Below, piece by piece: positions 1 through 8,272 of a DNA stretch of 38,769 bases. The stretch is taken from positions 1 through 38,769 of the forward strand of contig JAGOKF010000035.1 in NCBI GenBank assembly GCA_017994695.1, written 5' to 3'. Below the pieces are notes generated by a model. The model searched no databases. It was not told the origin of the DNA and saw only the letters and a program-made list of their open reading frames with translations. Every line of letters begins with the position of its first letter. The first letter of the stretch is position 1. A program made the position numbers and the translations under genes. The DNA comes from Myxococcota bacterium (GTDB lineage: Bacteria; Myxococcota_A; UBA9042; DTJE01).

Positions 1-2
1 GA

Positions 3-1334
3 ATCCCCTCGGGTCCCCAGGAGTGCCGTGGAGCCGTCCCGGCAGGGCCCGGGATCGGCTGCGAGGCCGGCGAGGCGGCCCTCCGGGCCGTGGAGGAACT
101 CCGGGCCGAGCAGTGGGCGAGGCTCCAGGACCCCTTCACCTTCGCGTTCCGGAACGGGGCGACCCTGCGACTCTTCGGGAAACTGGAACTGGTGGGCTAC
201 TACGACACCACGACGCCGGCCATCAGCGACTGGCTGGCCTGGGTGGAGCCGAAGGGAACCTACAACGGCGACGAGGACTCCTTCAGCATGTCGGTCCGGG
301 CGTCGCCCGTCGGGATGCACTTCACCGTGCCCCGGGCGGTGGGCGCCATGGCCCTGAACGCCCGGGTCGAGGCGGACTTCGTCGGGGGATTCGTCACCGG
401 GGGCAGCAGCGCCTATTCCCCGCTGATGCGTCTGAAGCAGGCCTGGGTCAGCCTGGACAGCCCACACGTGACCATCCTCGCCGGGCAGCACTTCGGGATC
501 TTCGGGCCTCTCTTTCCCGACACGGCCAACTGGATCGCCCTCGGCACCTCGGGGAATCCCTGGATCCGGCTGCCCCAGGTCCGCCTGACGCTCCGGGCCG
601 CGGGGCTGCAACTGGACCTGTCGGCCAACCGCCCGATGGGAAGCAACGAGGTGCTGACGGACACGGTGAACGATCACGTCAGCGACGGGGAATGGAGCAA
701 CATGCCGTTCCTGATGGGGCGGATCGGGGGGGCGCACGACCTGGGACGCGGGGTCTCCCTGGCCTGGGGAGCCTCGGGGGTCTACGGCCGGGAGAAGGTG
801 CGCCGGGTCGTCGATCCCGACACGGGCAAGGTGCTGGCCCGGACCGACGCCGGGGAGTGGCACTCCCGGCTGGTGCCGGTCTGGATGGCGAACCTGGACC
901 TGAAACTGACATCGCCCTACCTGGACGTGATGGGGGAGTTCTTCGCCGGTGCCAACCTGAACACCTTCTTCGCCGGGGTGCTCCAGGGGGTGTCGATCAC
1001 GGCCACGCCGCGGACCGACACGGCCCCGGTGGACTTCCACGTCCGGTCCATCCGCACGATGGGAGGGTGGGGCCAGGTGACCGGCAAGCCCCTGAAGGAC
1101 CTGCGGATTTACGCGGGTGCGGGGATCGACCATCCCGAATCCGGCGACCTGATCCCGAATCCCAAGGCGCCGCCCCGGGCCTGGAACCTCCAGGTGTACG
1201 GGGCGGCCCACTACGCCATCGGGGGGGCCTGGCGGGTGGGGGCCGAGGTGTCGTACACCCGGACGGCGTACCTGGACACGGCGGCCACCAACGCGAACGT
1301 CCGGGCGGTCCTGCGCACCTCCTGGTCCTTCTGA
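3..1334 (+). CDS. outer-membrane beta-barrel (porin-like) protein, 5' end missing
   Basis: The reading frame is open to the left edge of the window, so the true start lies outside; an internal GTG at position 90 is available but probably not the start. The residues just before and after it (GEAALRAVEELRAEQWARLQ) look like a short coiled coil, as found ahead of some porin barrels. The rest is a run of alternating amphipathic strands rich in Gly, Trp and Tyr, and the protein ends in Ser-Trp-Ser-Phe. A terminal aromatic residue is the usual outer-membrane insertion signal. The expected role is a porin or other barrel in the outer membrane; the substrate cannot be told. The 96 bases after the stop separate it from a convergent gene and show only weak hairpins. 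Confidence 0.75.
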   Translation: MPSGPQECRGAVPAGPGIGCEAGEAALRAVEELRAEQWARLQDPFTFAFRNGATLRLFGKLELVGYYDTTTPAISDWLAWVEPKGTYNGDEDSFSMSVRASPVGMHFTVPRAVGAMALNARVEADFVGGFVTGGSSAYSPLMRLKQAWVSLDSPHVTILAGQHFGIFGPLFPDTANWIALGTSGNPWIRLPQVRLTLRAAGLQLDLSANRPMGSNEVLTDTVNDHVSDGEWSNMPFLMGRIGGAHDLGRGVSLAWGASGVYGREKVRRVVDPDTGKVLARTDAGEWHSRLVPVWMANLDLKLTSPYLDVMGEFFAGANLNTFFAGVLQGVSITATPRTDTAPVDFHVRSIRTMGGWGQVTGKPLKDLRIYAGAGIDHPESGDLIPNPKAPPRAWNLQVYGAAHYAIGGAWRVGAEVSYTRTAYLDTAATNANVRAVLRTSWSF

Positions 1335-1430
1335 TCGCCCGTTCCAAGGGAATCCGCCGGGGATTTCCCATGGGCCAGAGCCGGCTTCCATCCGGTCCGA
1401 TTCCCCGGGAAGTCTCGGACGCGCAGCCAC

Positions 1431-3254
1431 CTACCGGCAGCACTGGGGCGGAGGGGGCAGCCCGTAGTCGCACTCGCAGCAGGGGGGCGGCGTGCAGGGC
1501 TTGTCGCAGCACTCGGCCCGGAGGTCCGGGGGGATGGACCCGGGGGCGCTCCGGCACGGCAGTCCGCTGCAGTCGGGTGCTGCGGAGTCCGCCGGCCCGG
1601 GGTCCGTCGGCGGAACGTCTGCCGGGCCCTCGCAGCAGGCCTTCCAGACCTCGTCGGGGATGACCCCGTACTCGCAGGCGCAGCAGACCGCGGAGCAGTC
1701 GATCGCGTCCGGTCCGGCCTCTCCGGAAGCCGGGTCGGAGGCCCCGGGATCGGCCGTGGAGGGCACGTCCGCGGGACCCTCCTCGGGCTGAACCGTGTCG
1801 GCCGGGCCCTCGCAGCAGGCCTTCCAGACCTCGTCGGGGATCACGCCGTAGTCGCACGCGCAGCAGACGGAGGAGCAGTCGATGGTCTCCCGGCCTTCGT
1901 CGGTCGCCGGGACCTCCGGCAATCCCGGATCGGCGGGCACGAGGTCCGGGGAACCGGGGTCGAAGACCTCCCCGGGGGTCCCCGGGTCCGAGGCGTCGGC
2001 CGGCCCGGAGTCCGGGGGCGCGGCCTCGACGGGGATGTCCCTGCCGGCGTCGCTTCCCGCCGAGGGTTCGCAACCGGGGATCGCGGCGACCATCACCGCG
2101 GCCACGGCGGCCCTGGCGCCCCGGATCACCGCCTCCCGGAATCCCGGCCGGGCGTCCAGGGAACGGATGCGCCAGTCGCAGTAGGGGTCCTCCGTGACCG
2201 CTCCGGTGAACGCCACGGCCACGCACTTCGCCCCGCCCCGGCAGCGGGCCCCATGGCGACAGGTCCGGCAGGCTCCGGTGAGGTCCCGGATCCCCTGGTC
2301 CCGGTTGAAGGCGAAGGCGCCCGGACGGAACCACCAGTGGGACAGCGGGGCCTCCCGGAGACTCCCCTCCCGAAACGGGTCCTCGGGACCCGTCCGGGCC
2401 TGCAGGGACAGGCATCCCTTGATCCCGCCGTCGGACTCGATGCCCAGGGCCCGGATACCCGCCTGGCAGCCGTGCCAGGCCTCGGGGCGGCCGCGCCAGC
2501 CCCATCCCCGGAGGGAGCGGTCCGCGTCGGTGCAATAGCCGATGGAGTCGCCGACGGCGACGTGGATGCCGCCCGCCGCCTTCATCCGCACCAGGAGGTC
2601 CACCAGTCCGGGCACCTGGCGCGGCGAGATCACCCAGTCCTCCCGGTCCTTCAGGGCTCCCATGGGTTTCCCCAGCTGGAAGCGGATCTGGGAGGCGCCC
2701 AGGTCGATGGCCAGCCGGCGGAGGGATTCCAGCCAGGCCAGGTTCAGCCGATGCACCGTGGCCAGGACCGCCACGGGCATCCCCGCGGCCCGGAGTTGCC
2801 CGATGCCCCGGACGGCGGCCCGGAAGGATCCGGGGCCCCGGATGGCGTCGTGTATCGCCTCGGGACCATCGAGGCTGACCCCGACGTTGGCCAGGCCGGC
2901 GTCCGCCAGTCGCCCGGCGACCCGGTCGTCCACCAGCGTGCCGTTGGAAACCAGGTTCACCGCGAGCCCCCGGCGGACTCCCTCCCGGGCGATCGCTTCC
3001 CAGTCGTCCCGGATCAGGGGTTCTCCGCCCGAAAGGGTCAGCAGTTCGCCCCCCAGGTCCGCCAGTTGGCCCACCACCTCCAGGCACTCGGCGGTGGACA
3101 ACTCGTCTTCCCGAGCCCGTCCCGCCCGGGAACCGCAGTGCCGGCAGGACAGGTTGCACGCGAGGGTGATCTCCCAGACGGTGTTCCGGGGGCGCCAGTC
3201 CCGCGGCAGGACTTCCGGGCCGGGACAGCCCGGCGGATTGCGGGGAAGGGGCAT
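1431..3254 (-). CDS. radical SAM/SPASM enzyme fused to a lipobox and a Cys-rich repeat tail
   Basis: The 607-residue protein starts at an ATG preceded by GAGGTGAC. Residues 25-200 carry a radical SAM core: Cys33-x3-Cys37-x2-Cys40 binds the 4Fe-4S cluster, and Gly-Gly-Glu-Pro lies at 76-79. A SPASM-type Cys set for extra clusters follows (Cys263, Cys281, Cys329, Cys332, Cys338, Cys344, Cys359). Radical SAM/SPASM enzymes often modify peptides. Unusually, the frame continues into a hydrophobic stretch ending Ala-Ile-Pro-Gly-Cys395, which resembles a lipoprotein signal. Next comes an Asp/Pro/Gly-rich linker (396-457), two nearly identical Cys-rich repeats (458-486 and 518-546) and a divergent third (561-606). 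The last 148 residues hold 22 Cys. The tail looks like a multi-core substrate, so this may be a maturase joined to its own target; that is inference. An in-frame internal start giving a separate lipoprotein is the main alternative. Confidence 0.85.
   Translation of the reverse strand: MPLPRNPPGCPGPEVLPRDWRPRNTVWEITLACNLSCRHCGSRAGRAREDELSTAECLEVVGQLADLGGELLTLSGGEPLIRDDWEAIAREGVRRGLAVNLVSNGTLVDDRVAGRLADAGLANVGVSLDGPEAIHDAIRGPGSFRAAVRGIGQLRAAGMPVAVLATVHRLNLAWLESLRRLAIDLGASQIRFQLGKPMGALKDREDWVISPRQVPGLVDLLVRMKAAGGIHVAVGDSIGYCTDADRSLRGWGWRGRPEAWHGCQAGIRALGIESDGGIKGCLSLQARTGPEDPFREGSLREAPLSHWWFRPGAFAFNRDQGIRDLTGACRTCRHGARCRGGAKCVAVAFTGAVTEDPYCDWRIRSLDARPGFREAVIRGARAAVAAVMVAAIPGCEPSAGSDAGRDIPVEAAPPDSGPADASDPGTPGEVFDPGSPDLVPADPGLPEVPATDEGRETIDCSSVCCACDYGVIPDEVWKACCEGPADTVQPEEGPADVPSTADPGASDPASGEAGPDAIDCSAVCCACEYGVIPDEVWKACCEGPADVPPTDPGPADSAAPDCSGLPCRSAPGSIPPDLRAECCDKPCTPPPCCECDYGLPPPPQCCR
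1617..1883 (-). repeat. tandem coding repeat, 180-base period, Cys-rich
   Basis: Two copies of a Cys-rich unit lie exactly 180 bases (60 residues) apart, at 1617-1703 and 1797-1883. The protein pattern is Ile-Asp-Cys-Ser-x-Val-Cys-Cys-Ala-Cys-x-Tyr-Gly-Val-Ile-Pro-Asp-Glu-Val-Trp-Lys, then Ala-Cys-Cys-Glu-Gly-Pro-Ala-Asp. The first 41 bases of the blocks beginning at 1621 and 1801 are identical, so the duplication is recent or kept even. A third, diverged unit occupies about 1434-1575. Confidence 0.9.
2127..2137 (-). promoter_or_regulatory. possible internal ribosome binding site and GTG start for a lipoprotein
   Basis: A GGGAGG lies two bases before an in-frame GTG (codon 376 of the radical SAM gene). 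Starting here gives Met-Ile-Arg-Gly-Ala-Arg, a short hydrophobic run and Ile-Pro-Gly-Cys, which together make a compact 20-residue lipoprotein signal peptide. The product would be a 232-residue Cys-rich lipoprotein. The two-base spacing is shorter than ideal, so the call is tentative. Confidence 0.3.
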
Positions 3255-3454
3255 GGGTCACCTCGGCGGGAGACAGAACATGGTAGCGGTCCGCTCCCGG
3301 GGAATCCAGGGCCCCGTGATGGGTCTTCCGGTCCCAAGATCCCAGCCGCCCCGGATCCCTGCAGGACCTTCTGGGAGCCTGCCGGCCGGGGCTTCAACGG
3401 GGCCCTGCCATGCCTGGAATGGCCGTCGGAAGCGGCGGCCCGGCCCTCGGGTCG

Positions 3455-4717
3455 TCACCTGGGTGGGTCCAGGGCGTCCACGGCGTAGCCCGTCAACTCG
3501 GTGTATCCCTCCCCGGCCAGCACCCGTTCTCCGGCGGTGCCGGACAGCCGGGTCTGTCCCTCCCAATAGTTCTGGGCCAGGTTGTGCATCTCCTGGTCGT
3601 CCACGGAGGTGACCACGGCGATGCGCCAGTCCCCCTGGGGGATCCGGATGTCCCAGTCCAGGGGGTAGGTGCCGCCGGAGTGGGGGCTGGTCCAGGTCCG
3701 CCTGGGCGTGATGGTGAAGGCGTCCATGCCTTCCAGCGGGGTCAGGGTGCCGTCGGGGGCCACCAGGGTGCCGGCCTTCAGGGACAGCACCCCGTCCCAG
3801 TCCGTGAACTGGAAGAGCATCACCTCCCATCCGTCTTCGAACTGCATGCTCCACCAGTCCCAGCCCCGGAAGTCCTGCATGTCGAAGTCGCCCCACTGGT
3901 GGTCCATCCAGGCCTGGCCGGTCACCGCGTGGTCGCCCCCGGGCGTGGACAGGGTGCCCCGGGCCTCCATCCGCGTGAACGAGTAGTACCAGCTGGTCCC
4001 GCCGGTGTCGGCCATCGGGATGATCCCGTCCGTGCCGTGACGGGCGGGGCGCTTCCGCGGTTCCAGGGCGAGGTCGAAGGCCCAGGGCGTCGCCTTGCCG
4101 TCCTTCTCCTTTCCCGTGGGGATCTCGCCCCGGATGCGGTCGCGGCCATCCCCTCCCAGTTCCAGGTGGCAGAAATCGACCTCCAGGTCGATGGGATCCC
4201 GGCTCCAGGTCCGGGGCGCGAGGGAGATCGTGTCCGCGTGGAAATGATCCCCGGCATCGAGGTCCACGATCCCCACGTGGCACATCCAACCGAGTCCCGG
4301 CGTCCCGAACATCTCGGTGAAGTCGTACTGGAAGATGGTGACCTGGAAGCCCCACTCGCGGTCCCCGTCCCGCAGGTGCCCGGTGTAGTACCACCACTCG
4401 GTGCGCTCGCCGTGGATCCCTGCGTCCCGGGGAAACACGATGGAGGTGGGTTCGCACCGGCCCCCGTTGCAGTAGGCGTCCGGGCCGCAGTCCGTCCGCC
4501 GGATCGACCCGTCCGTGCAGGCCACGATCTGGTTGCCGTCGCAGGCCGCCGGGGCCGGATCGCAGGCCTCGAGTCGCCCATCCCCATCCCCCGGGTCCGT
4601 CCCGGAGTCCCGGGGTTCGCATCCCAGTGCCGCGACGGTCCCGAGGATCAGGGCGGTCGCCAGGGGCCACCAGGGGGGCCTGGTTCCGGTTCCGGGAGGC
4701 CTTGCAGCGATGGGCAT
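3455..4717 (-). CDS. secreted CrtC/AttH-type lipocalin-like lipoprotein
   Basis: The 420-residue protein starts at an ATG with GGAGGGG eight bases upstream; a longer in-frame start at 4774 lacks such a site. The N-terminus is a lipoprotein signal ending Ala-Ala-Leu-Gly-Cys33. A short Cys-rich segment follows, of the kind seen in myxobacterial surface lipoproteins (CDGNQIVACTDG, then CGPDAYCNGGRC). The main domain matches the CrtC/AttH (hydroxyneurosporene-synthase-like) fold: HGERTEWWYYTGHL near its start and the later WMDHQWGDF are hallmark motifs. Members include carotenoid hydratase and uncharacterised secreted proteins. No carotenoid genes lie nearby and the protein is exported, so carotenoid hydration is unlikely and the substrate is unknown. 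The 200 bases downstream, before the radical SAM gene, hold nothing recognisable. Confidence 0.8.
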   Translation of the reverse strand: MPIAARPPGTGTRPPWWPLATALILGTVAALGCEPRDSGTDPGDGDGRLEACDPAPAACDGNQIVACTDGSIRRTDCGPDAYCNGGRCEPTSIVFPRDAGIHGERTEWWYYTGHLRDGDREWGFQVTIFQYDFTEMFGTPGLGWMCHVGIVDLDAGDHFHADTISLAPRTWSRDPIDLEVDFCHLELGGDGRDRIRGEIPTGKEKDGKATPWAFDLALEPRKRPARHGTDGIIPMADTGGTSWYYSFTRMEARGTLSTPGGDHAVTGQAWMDHQWGDFDMQDFRGWDWWSMQFEDGWEVMLFQFTDWDGVLSLKAGTLVAPDGTLTPLEGMDAFTITPRRTWTSPHSGGTYPLDWDIRIPQGDWRIAVVTSVDDQEMHNLAQNYWEGQTRLSGTAGERVLAGEGYTELTGYAVDALDPPR

Positions 4718-4746
4718 CGGGGAATCCCCTCCGGAGGTGCTGTCGA

Positions 4747-4776
4747 AGTGTAGTTCCCATGCACGACGAGGCACAA
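4747..4776 (-). promoter_or_regulatory. predicted sigma-70-type promoter for the CrtC/AttH-like gene
   Basis: Read on the minus strand, TTGTGC (4771-4776) is separated by 18 bases from TACACT (4747-4752), about 30 bases before the ATG at 4717. The -35 match is weak. The -10 is the same hexamer as the promoter predicted at 19074-19102. Confidence 0.35.
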
Positions 4777-4832
4777 GCGGAGGGCCGGGATGCCGCGCCC
4801 CGGGCGGGACGCGGACCGTGTCCGGGCGGAAC

Positions 4833-5960
4833 CTAGTCCCAGCGGCCGTGGCCTCCCAGCCAGCCCTGGCGACGGAACCACCAGATCATCGCCCCTCCCA
4901 CCGCCAGGGCGACGCCCCAGAAGAACGGGTACCCGAACCGCCAGGAGAGTTCCGGCATGTTGAACGGAGAGGCCGCGGTGTCGAAGTTCATCCCGTACAC
5001 GCCGGCCAGGAACGAGAGGGGCATGAACACGGTCGCGATGATGGTCAGGACCTTCATCACGGCGTTGAGCCGGTTTCCCACCGACGACTGGTAGGCCTCC
5101 ATCAGTCCGGCGACGATCTCCCGGTAGGTCTCGATCATGTCCAGCACCTGGAAACTGTGATCCAGGCAGTCCCGGAGGTACATTCGCGTGTCCGCGGTGA
5201 TCCGGGGGGAGTCCTCCCGGAGCAGGGAGGCCAGGGCGTCCCGGAGGGGGAAGGCGGCCCTCCGCAGGGACAGAAGGTCCCGCTTGACCTGGTGGATGGC
5301 CTGGATGCAGTCGCTGGAAGGACGGTCGATGATCGTGTCCTCCAGGTCGTCCAGCCGTTCCCCGAAGGCCTCCAGCAGCGGGAAATACCCGTCCACGACC
5401 GCGTCGAGAAGGGCCCAGGCCAGGAAGTCCGGCCCCATCCGCCGCAGGCGGCCCTCGCCGCTGCGGAGCCGCGCCCGGACCGGCTCCAGGCAGTCCCCGG
5501 GCTGCCGCTGCTGGAAGGTCAGCACGAAGTCCGGCCCCAGGAACAGGGACAACTGTTCCGACGCGATTCCCCGGTCCAGGGGCAGGAGCATCCGGGAGAC
5601 CACGAAGAGACAGTCCCCATAGCGTTCGGCCTTGGGGCGCTGGATGGGGTTCAGGACGTCCTGGACCGCGAGGCCGTGCAGGCCGAACACCCGGGCCACC
5701 TCCCCGATCCGGTCGGGGTCGGCCAGTCCGTCCACGTCCACCCAGGTGATGGCCCGGCGCCCTTTCCACCGGGCCAGGTCCTCCGGAAGCAAGACCTCCG
5801 CTTCCTCCAGCGATTCCGAATCGTAGGAAAAGACCCGGATCCTCGCAGGAGCCCATCGGTCGGGCTCCCGGGGAGCCGGGGGTGCCGGGAGTTCCGGCTC
5901 GGGCCCCGAGACCCGCCGGGGAGGCAAGGCGAACCATCGCCGGTAGAGATTCAGATCCAT
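4833..5960 (-). CDS. corA: CorA-family divalent metal ion transporter
   Basis: The 375-residue protein has the CorA layout: a long, soluble, mostly helical N-terminal domain, then two C-terminal membrane helices separated by a short loop. The signature Tyr-Gly-Met-Asn-Phe sits at the end of the first helix and forms the ion selectivity filter. A positively charged Trp-Phe-Arg-Arg segment follows the second helix, as expected. The protein would form a pentamer in the inner membrane and carry Mg2+ (or Co2+/Ni2+); the sequence does not decide the ion. The start is supported by GGAGGATCCCG directly before the ATG. A TAGGAT about 28 bases upstream may be its -10 element. The gene is divergent from the sulfatase-like gene at 6044. 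Confidence 0.9.
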   Translation of the reverse strand: MDLNLYRRWFALPPRRVSGPEPELPAPPAPREPDRWAPARIRVFSYDSESLEEAEVLLPEDLARWKGRRAITWVDVDGLADPDRIGEVARVFGLHGLAVQDVLNPIQRPKAERYGDCLFVVSRMLLPLDRGIASEQLSLFLGPDFVLTFQQRQPGDCLEPVRARLRSGEGRLRRMGPDFLAWALLDAVVDGYFPLLEAFGERLDDLEDTIIDRPSSDCIQAIHQVKRDLLSLRRAAFPLRDALASLLREDSPRITADTRMYLRDCLDHSFQVLDMIETYREIVAGLMEAYQSSVGNRLNAVMKVLTIIATVFMPLSFLAGVYGMNFDTAASPFNMPELSWRFGYPFFWGVALAVGGAMIWWFRRQGWLGGHGRWD

Positions 5961-5995
5961 CGGGATCCTCCGGGGGAAGGCCCGGCGATCCTAAC

Positions 5996-6024
5996 TTGAA
6001 GATGGCGGACCGGTGTCCTATGCT
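5996..6024 (+). promoter_or_regulatory. predicted sigma-70-type promoter for the sulfatase-like gene
   Basis: TTGAAG (5996-6001), a 17-base spacer and TATGCT (6019-6024) precede the GTG start at 6044. The implied leader is about 13 bases and includes the GGAGG site. A candidate minus-strand -10 for corA (5988-5993) lies alongside. Confidence 0.45.
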
Positions 6025-6043
6025 TCCGTCCCGTGGAGGCGGG

Positions 6044-8197
6044 GTGACGGATTCGCGACCACAGGGCATCGACGACGGCCGTGCGGGGATCCTGGGGCCC
6101 CTCGCCTGGGTGCTGGCAGGAAGCCTGGCCACGGGGCTGCTGGACCTTTTCGCCGAACCGGGATTCCCCGGGGATGCCATTCCGGGGGCCGGGTCGGGGA
6201 TCCTGATCAGCCTGCTGCTCCATCTCTTCTGGGGATTCCCGTCGGGGATGCTGATCGCGCTGGGGGTCGCCCGGGCGGCCAGGCTCCGGAGCCGGATCGG
6301 CCCGGAAAGACTGAACGGTCCGCTGCTGTGGCTGCTGGCGGCGCTTCCTGTGCTGGTGCTGGGGATCGCCCTGGGGGGACCGGCGTTGGAGCGGGTGACG
6401 GACCCGGCTCTCCGGGGGCTCCTGCTGGCCACCGGAGCGATGGGGCTGCTGGCCGGCGGCGGCCTGGTCGGCGCGCTGCTGGTCCGGATCGCCGCCCGCC
6501 TGGGGCTGTCGTCCTCCCCGACGGCCTTCCGCCTGCTGGGAATCCTGGTCGCCCTGGGGCTGACCGCCTGGTGGACCTTCCTCTCGGGGAGGTTCCGCGC
6601 CGGGGGGCTCCAGGGGCTTTTGTTCCTTCCCGCTGCCGGGACGCTGCTGCTGGCCATTCCTGCCCTGGGGCTCGCCTGGCCTCTCTGGCCGTCCCGACTG
6701 CATCCCGGGGACCTGCGGTGGTGGACCCGGTGGCTGGTTCTCGGGGCCGGGATTCCCCTGGTCTCCCTGATCCTCGCCGAGGGAACCGCCCGCCTGGATC
6801 CGGACGGGGTGCGGTGGGCCGCCGGCCGGTCCTCCTTCTCGGTCCAGGTGCTGATCGCCATTCGGGACGTCGTGGACCTGGACGGGGACCGGGCGAGCCC
6901 GATCCTGGGCGGCGGGGATTGCGACGACCTGGACTTCCTGCGGTATCCCGGCGCGGTGGACGAGCCCGGGGACGGGGTGGACCAGAACTGCGACGGGCAG
7001 GATGCGGGGATGACCGAGGCCGAGACGGCCTCCCCCTACGCCCTGGCCCCCGAGGAGGGCCGGCGCCTGAACGTCGTCCTGATCTGCGTCGATGCCTTCC
7101 GGGCGGACCGGGCGTCCTTCCTGGGGTATGCCCGGAAGACGACGCCGCACATCGAGGCCCTGGCCCGGACCTCCTGGGTCTTCGAAAACGCCATCGCGCC
7201 CTCCTCGACCACCCGGGAGTCGATCCCTCCGCTCTTCACGGGCCGCTACGCCTCGGGGATTGCATGGGAGGGGGAGTCCCGGATCCGCCAGGTGGCGCCG
7301 TCCCAGGGCCTCCTGGCCGAGGTGCTGCTGAACGCCGGCTGGCAGACCCTGGCGGTGGCCGACGAGTGGCTGCTGAAGTTCCTGCCGACCGTGATGCGCG
7401 GGTTCCAGAAGATGGACGTGGCCTACGGCCTGGGCCACTGGCGGGAGTACGGCCAGAAGGCCGGGCCCTTCACCCTCTTCGACGCCGTGCAGAAACTGCT
7501 GCAGCGGGACGCGAAACGCCCGTTCCTGCTGTACGCCCATTTCGAGGCGGCCCACCATCCCTACGTCCCCCACGAGGGCTTCCAGTCCTTCGGCAACCGT
7601 CCCTCGGACCTCTACGACCAGGAACTGGCCTATGCCGACCGCTACGTGGGGCTCCTGCTGGAGTTCCTGGAGACCGAGGGGCTGATGAATGACACCGTCG
7701 TGGTGATCTTCGGGGACCACGGGGAGGAGTTCCAGGAGCACGGGGGCAGCCAGCACAGCCGGACGCTCCACGGCGAGAGCGTGCGGGTCCCCCTGGTGGT
7801 CCGGATCCCGGGCCAGGCCCCCCGGCGGGTGAAGACGCGCGTGTCGCTGGTCGATGTCTTCCCGACGCTGATGGACGCCCTGGGACTGCGCCCCGAGGAG
7901 CCGAAGCCCCAGGGATTCAGCCTGTACCACTACCTGGACCGGGCCGACCCTTTCCCGGATCGGCCGATCTTCGCGGAACTGATGGTGAACAACGAGGGCA
8001 CGCTGCGCTACCGGAAGGCGATCTACCAGGGACGGTACAAGCTGATGTGGGACATGTCCTCGGACGAGATGCTGCTCTACGACGTGGTGGCGGATCCCGG
8101 GGAGCATCGCCCGCTGGAGGAACCGGAGGTCCAGGACCGGCTGTTCCAGGTCCTGTCGGACTTCGTCGCCCGGGGGACCCACCGCCCCGGAACCTGA
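6044..8197 (+). CDS. membrane-anchored sulfatase/phosphoethanolamine-transferase-fold enzyme with MopE-like motif
   Basis: The 717-residue protein starts at a GTG with GGAGG four bases upstream; longer in-frame starts overlap corA and the promoter. About seven hydrophobic helices fill residues 1-260. Residues about 275-325 carry a MopE-like putative metal-binding motif (DLDGD, then GGGDCDD, YPGAVD and DGVDQNCDG). From about 342 a sulfatase/alkaline-phosphatase-superfamily domain begins (LNVVLICVDAFRAD). Its nucleophile region is Ser-Ser-Thr-Thr-Arg-Glu-Ser near 388, and the metal-binding FGDHGEEFQEHGG follows. A Thr/Ser nucleophile without the Cys-x-Pro-x-Arg sulfatase motif fits phosphoglycerol or phosphoethanolamine transferases better than true sulfatases. 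The substrate, perhaps an envelope glycan or lipid, is unknown. The active domain would face the periplasm. Confidence 0.85.
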   Translation: MTDSRPQGIDDGRAGILGPLAWVLAGSLATGLLDLFAEPGFPGDAIPGAGSGILISLLLHLFWGFPSGMLIALGVARAARLRSRIGPERLNGPLLWLLAALPVLVLGIALGGPALERVTDPALRGLLLATGAMGLLAGGGLVGALLVRIAARLGLSSSPTAFRLLGILVALGLTAWWTFLSGRFRAGGLQGLLFLPAAGTLLLAIPALGLAWPLWPSRLHPGDLRWWTRWLVLGAGIPLVSLILAEGTARLDPDGVRWAAGRSSFSVQVLIAIRDVVDLDGDRASPILGGGDCDDLDFLRYPGAVDEPGDGVDQNCDGQDAGMTEAETASPYALAPEEGRRLNVVLICVDAFRADRASFLGYARKTTPHIEALARTSWVFENAIAPSSTTRESIPPLFTGRYASGIAWEGESRIRQVAPSQGLLAEVLLNAGWQTLAVADEWLLKFLPTVMRGFQKMDVAYGLGHWREYGQKAGPFTLFDAVQKLLQRDAKRPFLLYAHFEAAHHPYVPHEGFQSFGNRPSDLYDQELAYADRYVGLLLEFLETEGLMNDTVVVIFGDHGEEFQEHGGSQHSRTLHGESVRVPLVVRIPGQAPRRVKTRVSLVDVFPTLMDALGLRPEEPKPQGFSLYHYLDRADPFPDRPIFAELMVNNEGTLRYRKAIYQGRYKLMWDMSSDEMLLYDVVADPGEHRPLEEPEVQDRLFQVLSDFVARGTHRPGT

Positions 8198-8237
8198 ACC
8201 CGAACCGCTCCGGAAATCGTCGGGGACCGGGCGGCCC

Positions 8238-8266
8238 TTGCCGGGAGCGCCCGGGAGGCTTACAAT
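8238..8266 (+). promoter_or_regulatory. predicted sigma-70-type promoter for thrS
   Basis: TTGCCG (8238-8243), a 17-base spacer and TACAAT (8261-8266) lie about 50 bases upstream of the thrS ATG. Transcription should start near 8273, which coincides with the first base of the palindrome described next. Confidence 0.55.
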
Positions 8267-8272
8267 GCGCCC

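Noticed and set aside
1395-1420. GTCCGA/TCGGAC hairpin between the two convergent genes as a terminator
   Set aside because: The stem is only six pairs with a 14-base loop and no T-run on either strand.
3255-3454. A small gene in the 200-base gap upstream of the radical SAM gene, such as a separate precursor peptide
   Set aside because: No short frame there has both a ribosome binding site and a Cys-rich or leader-like sequence; the candidate frames are Pro/Arg-rich shadows.
5882-6043. Upstream start for the sulfatase-like gene
   Set aside because: It would overlap corA and the predicted promoter; the GTG at 6044 has a proper ribosome binding site.
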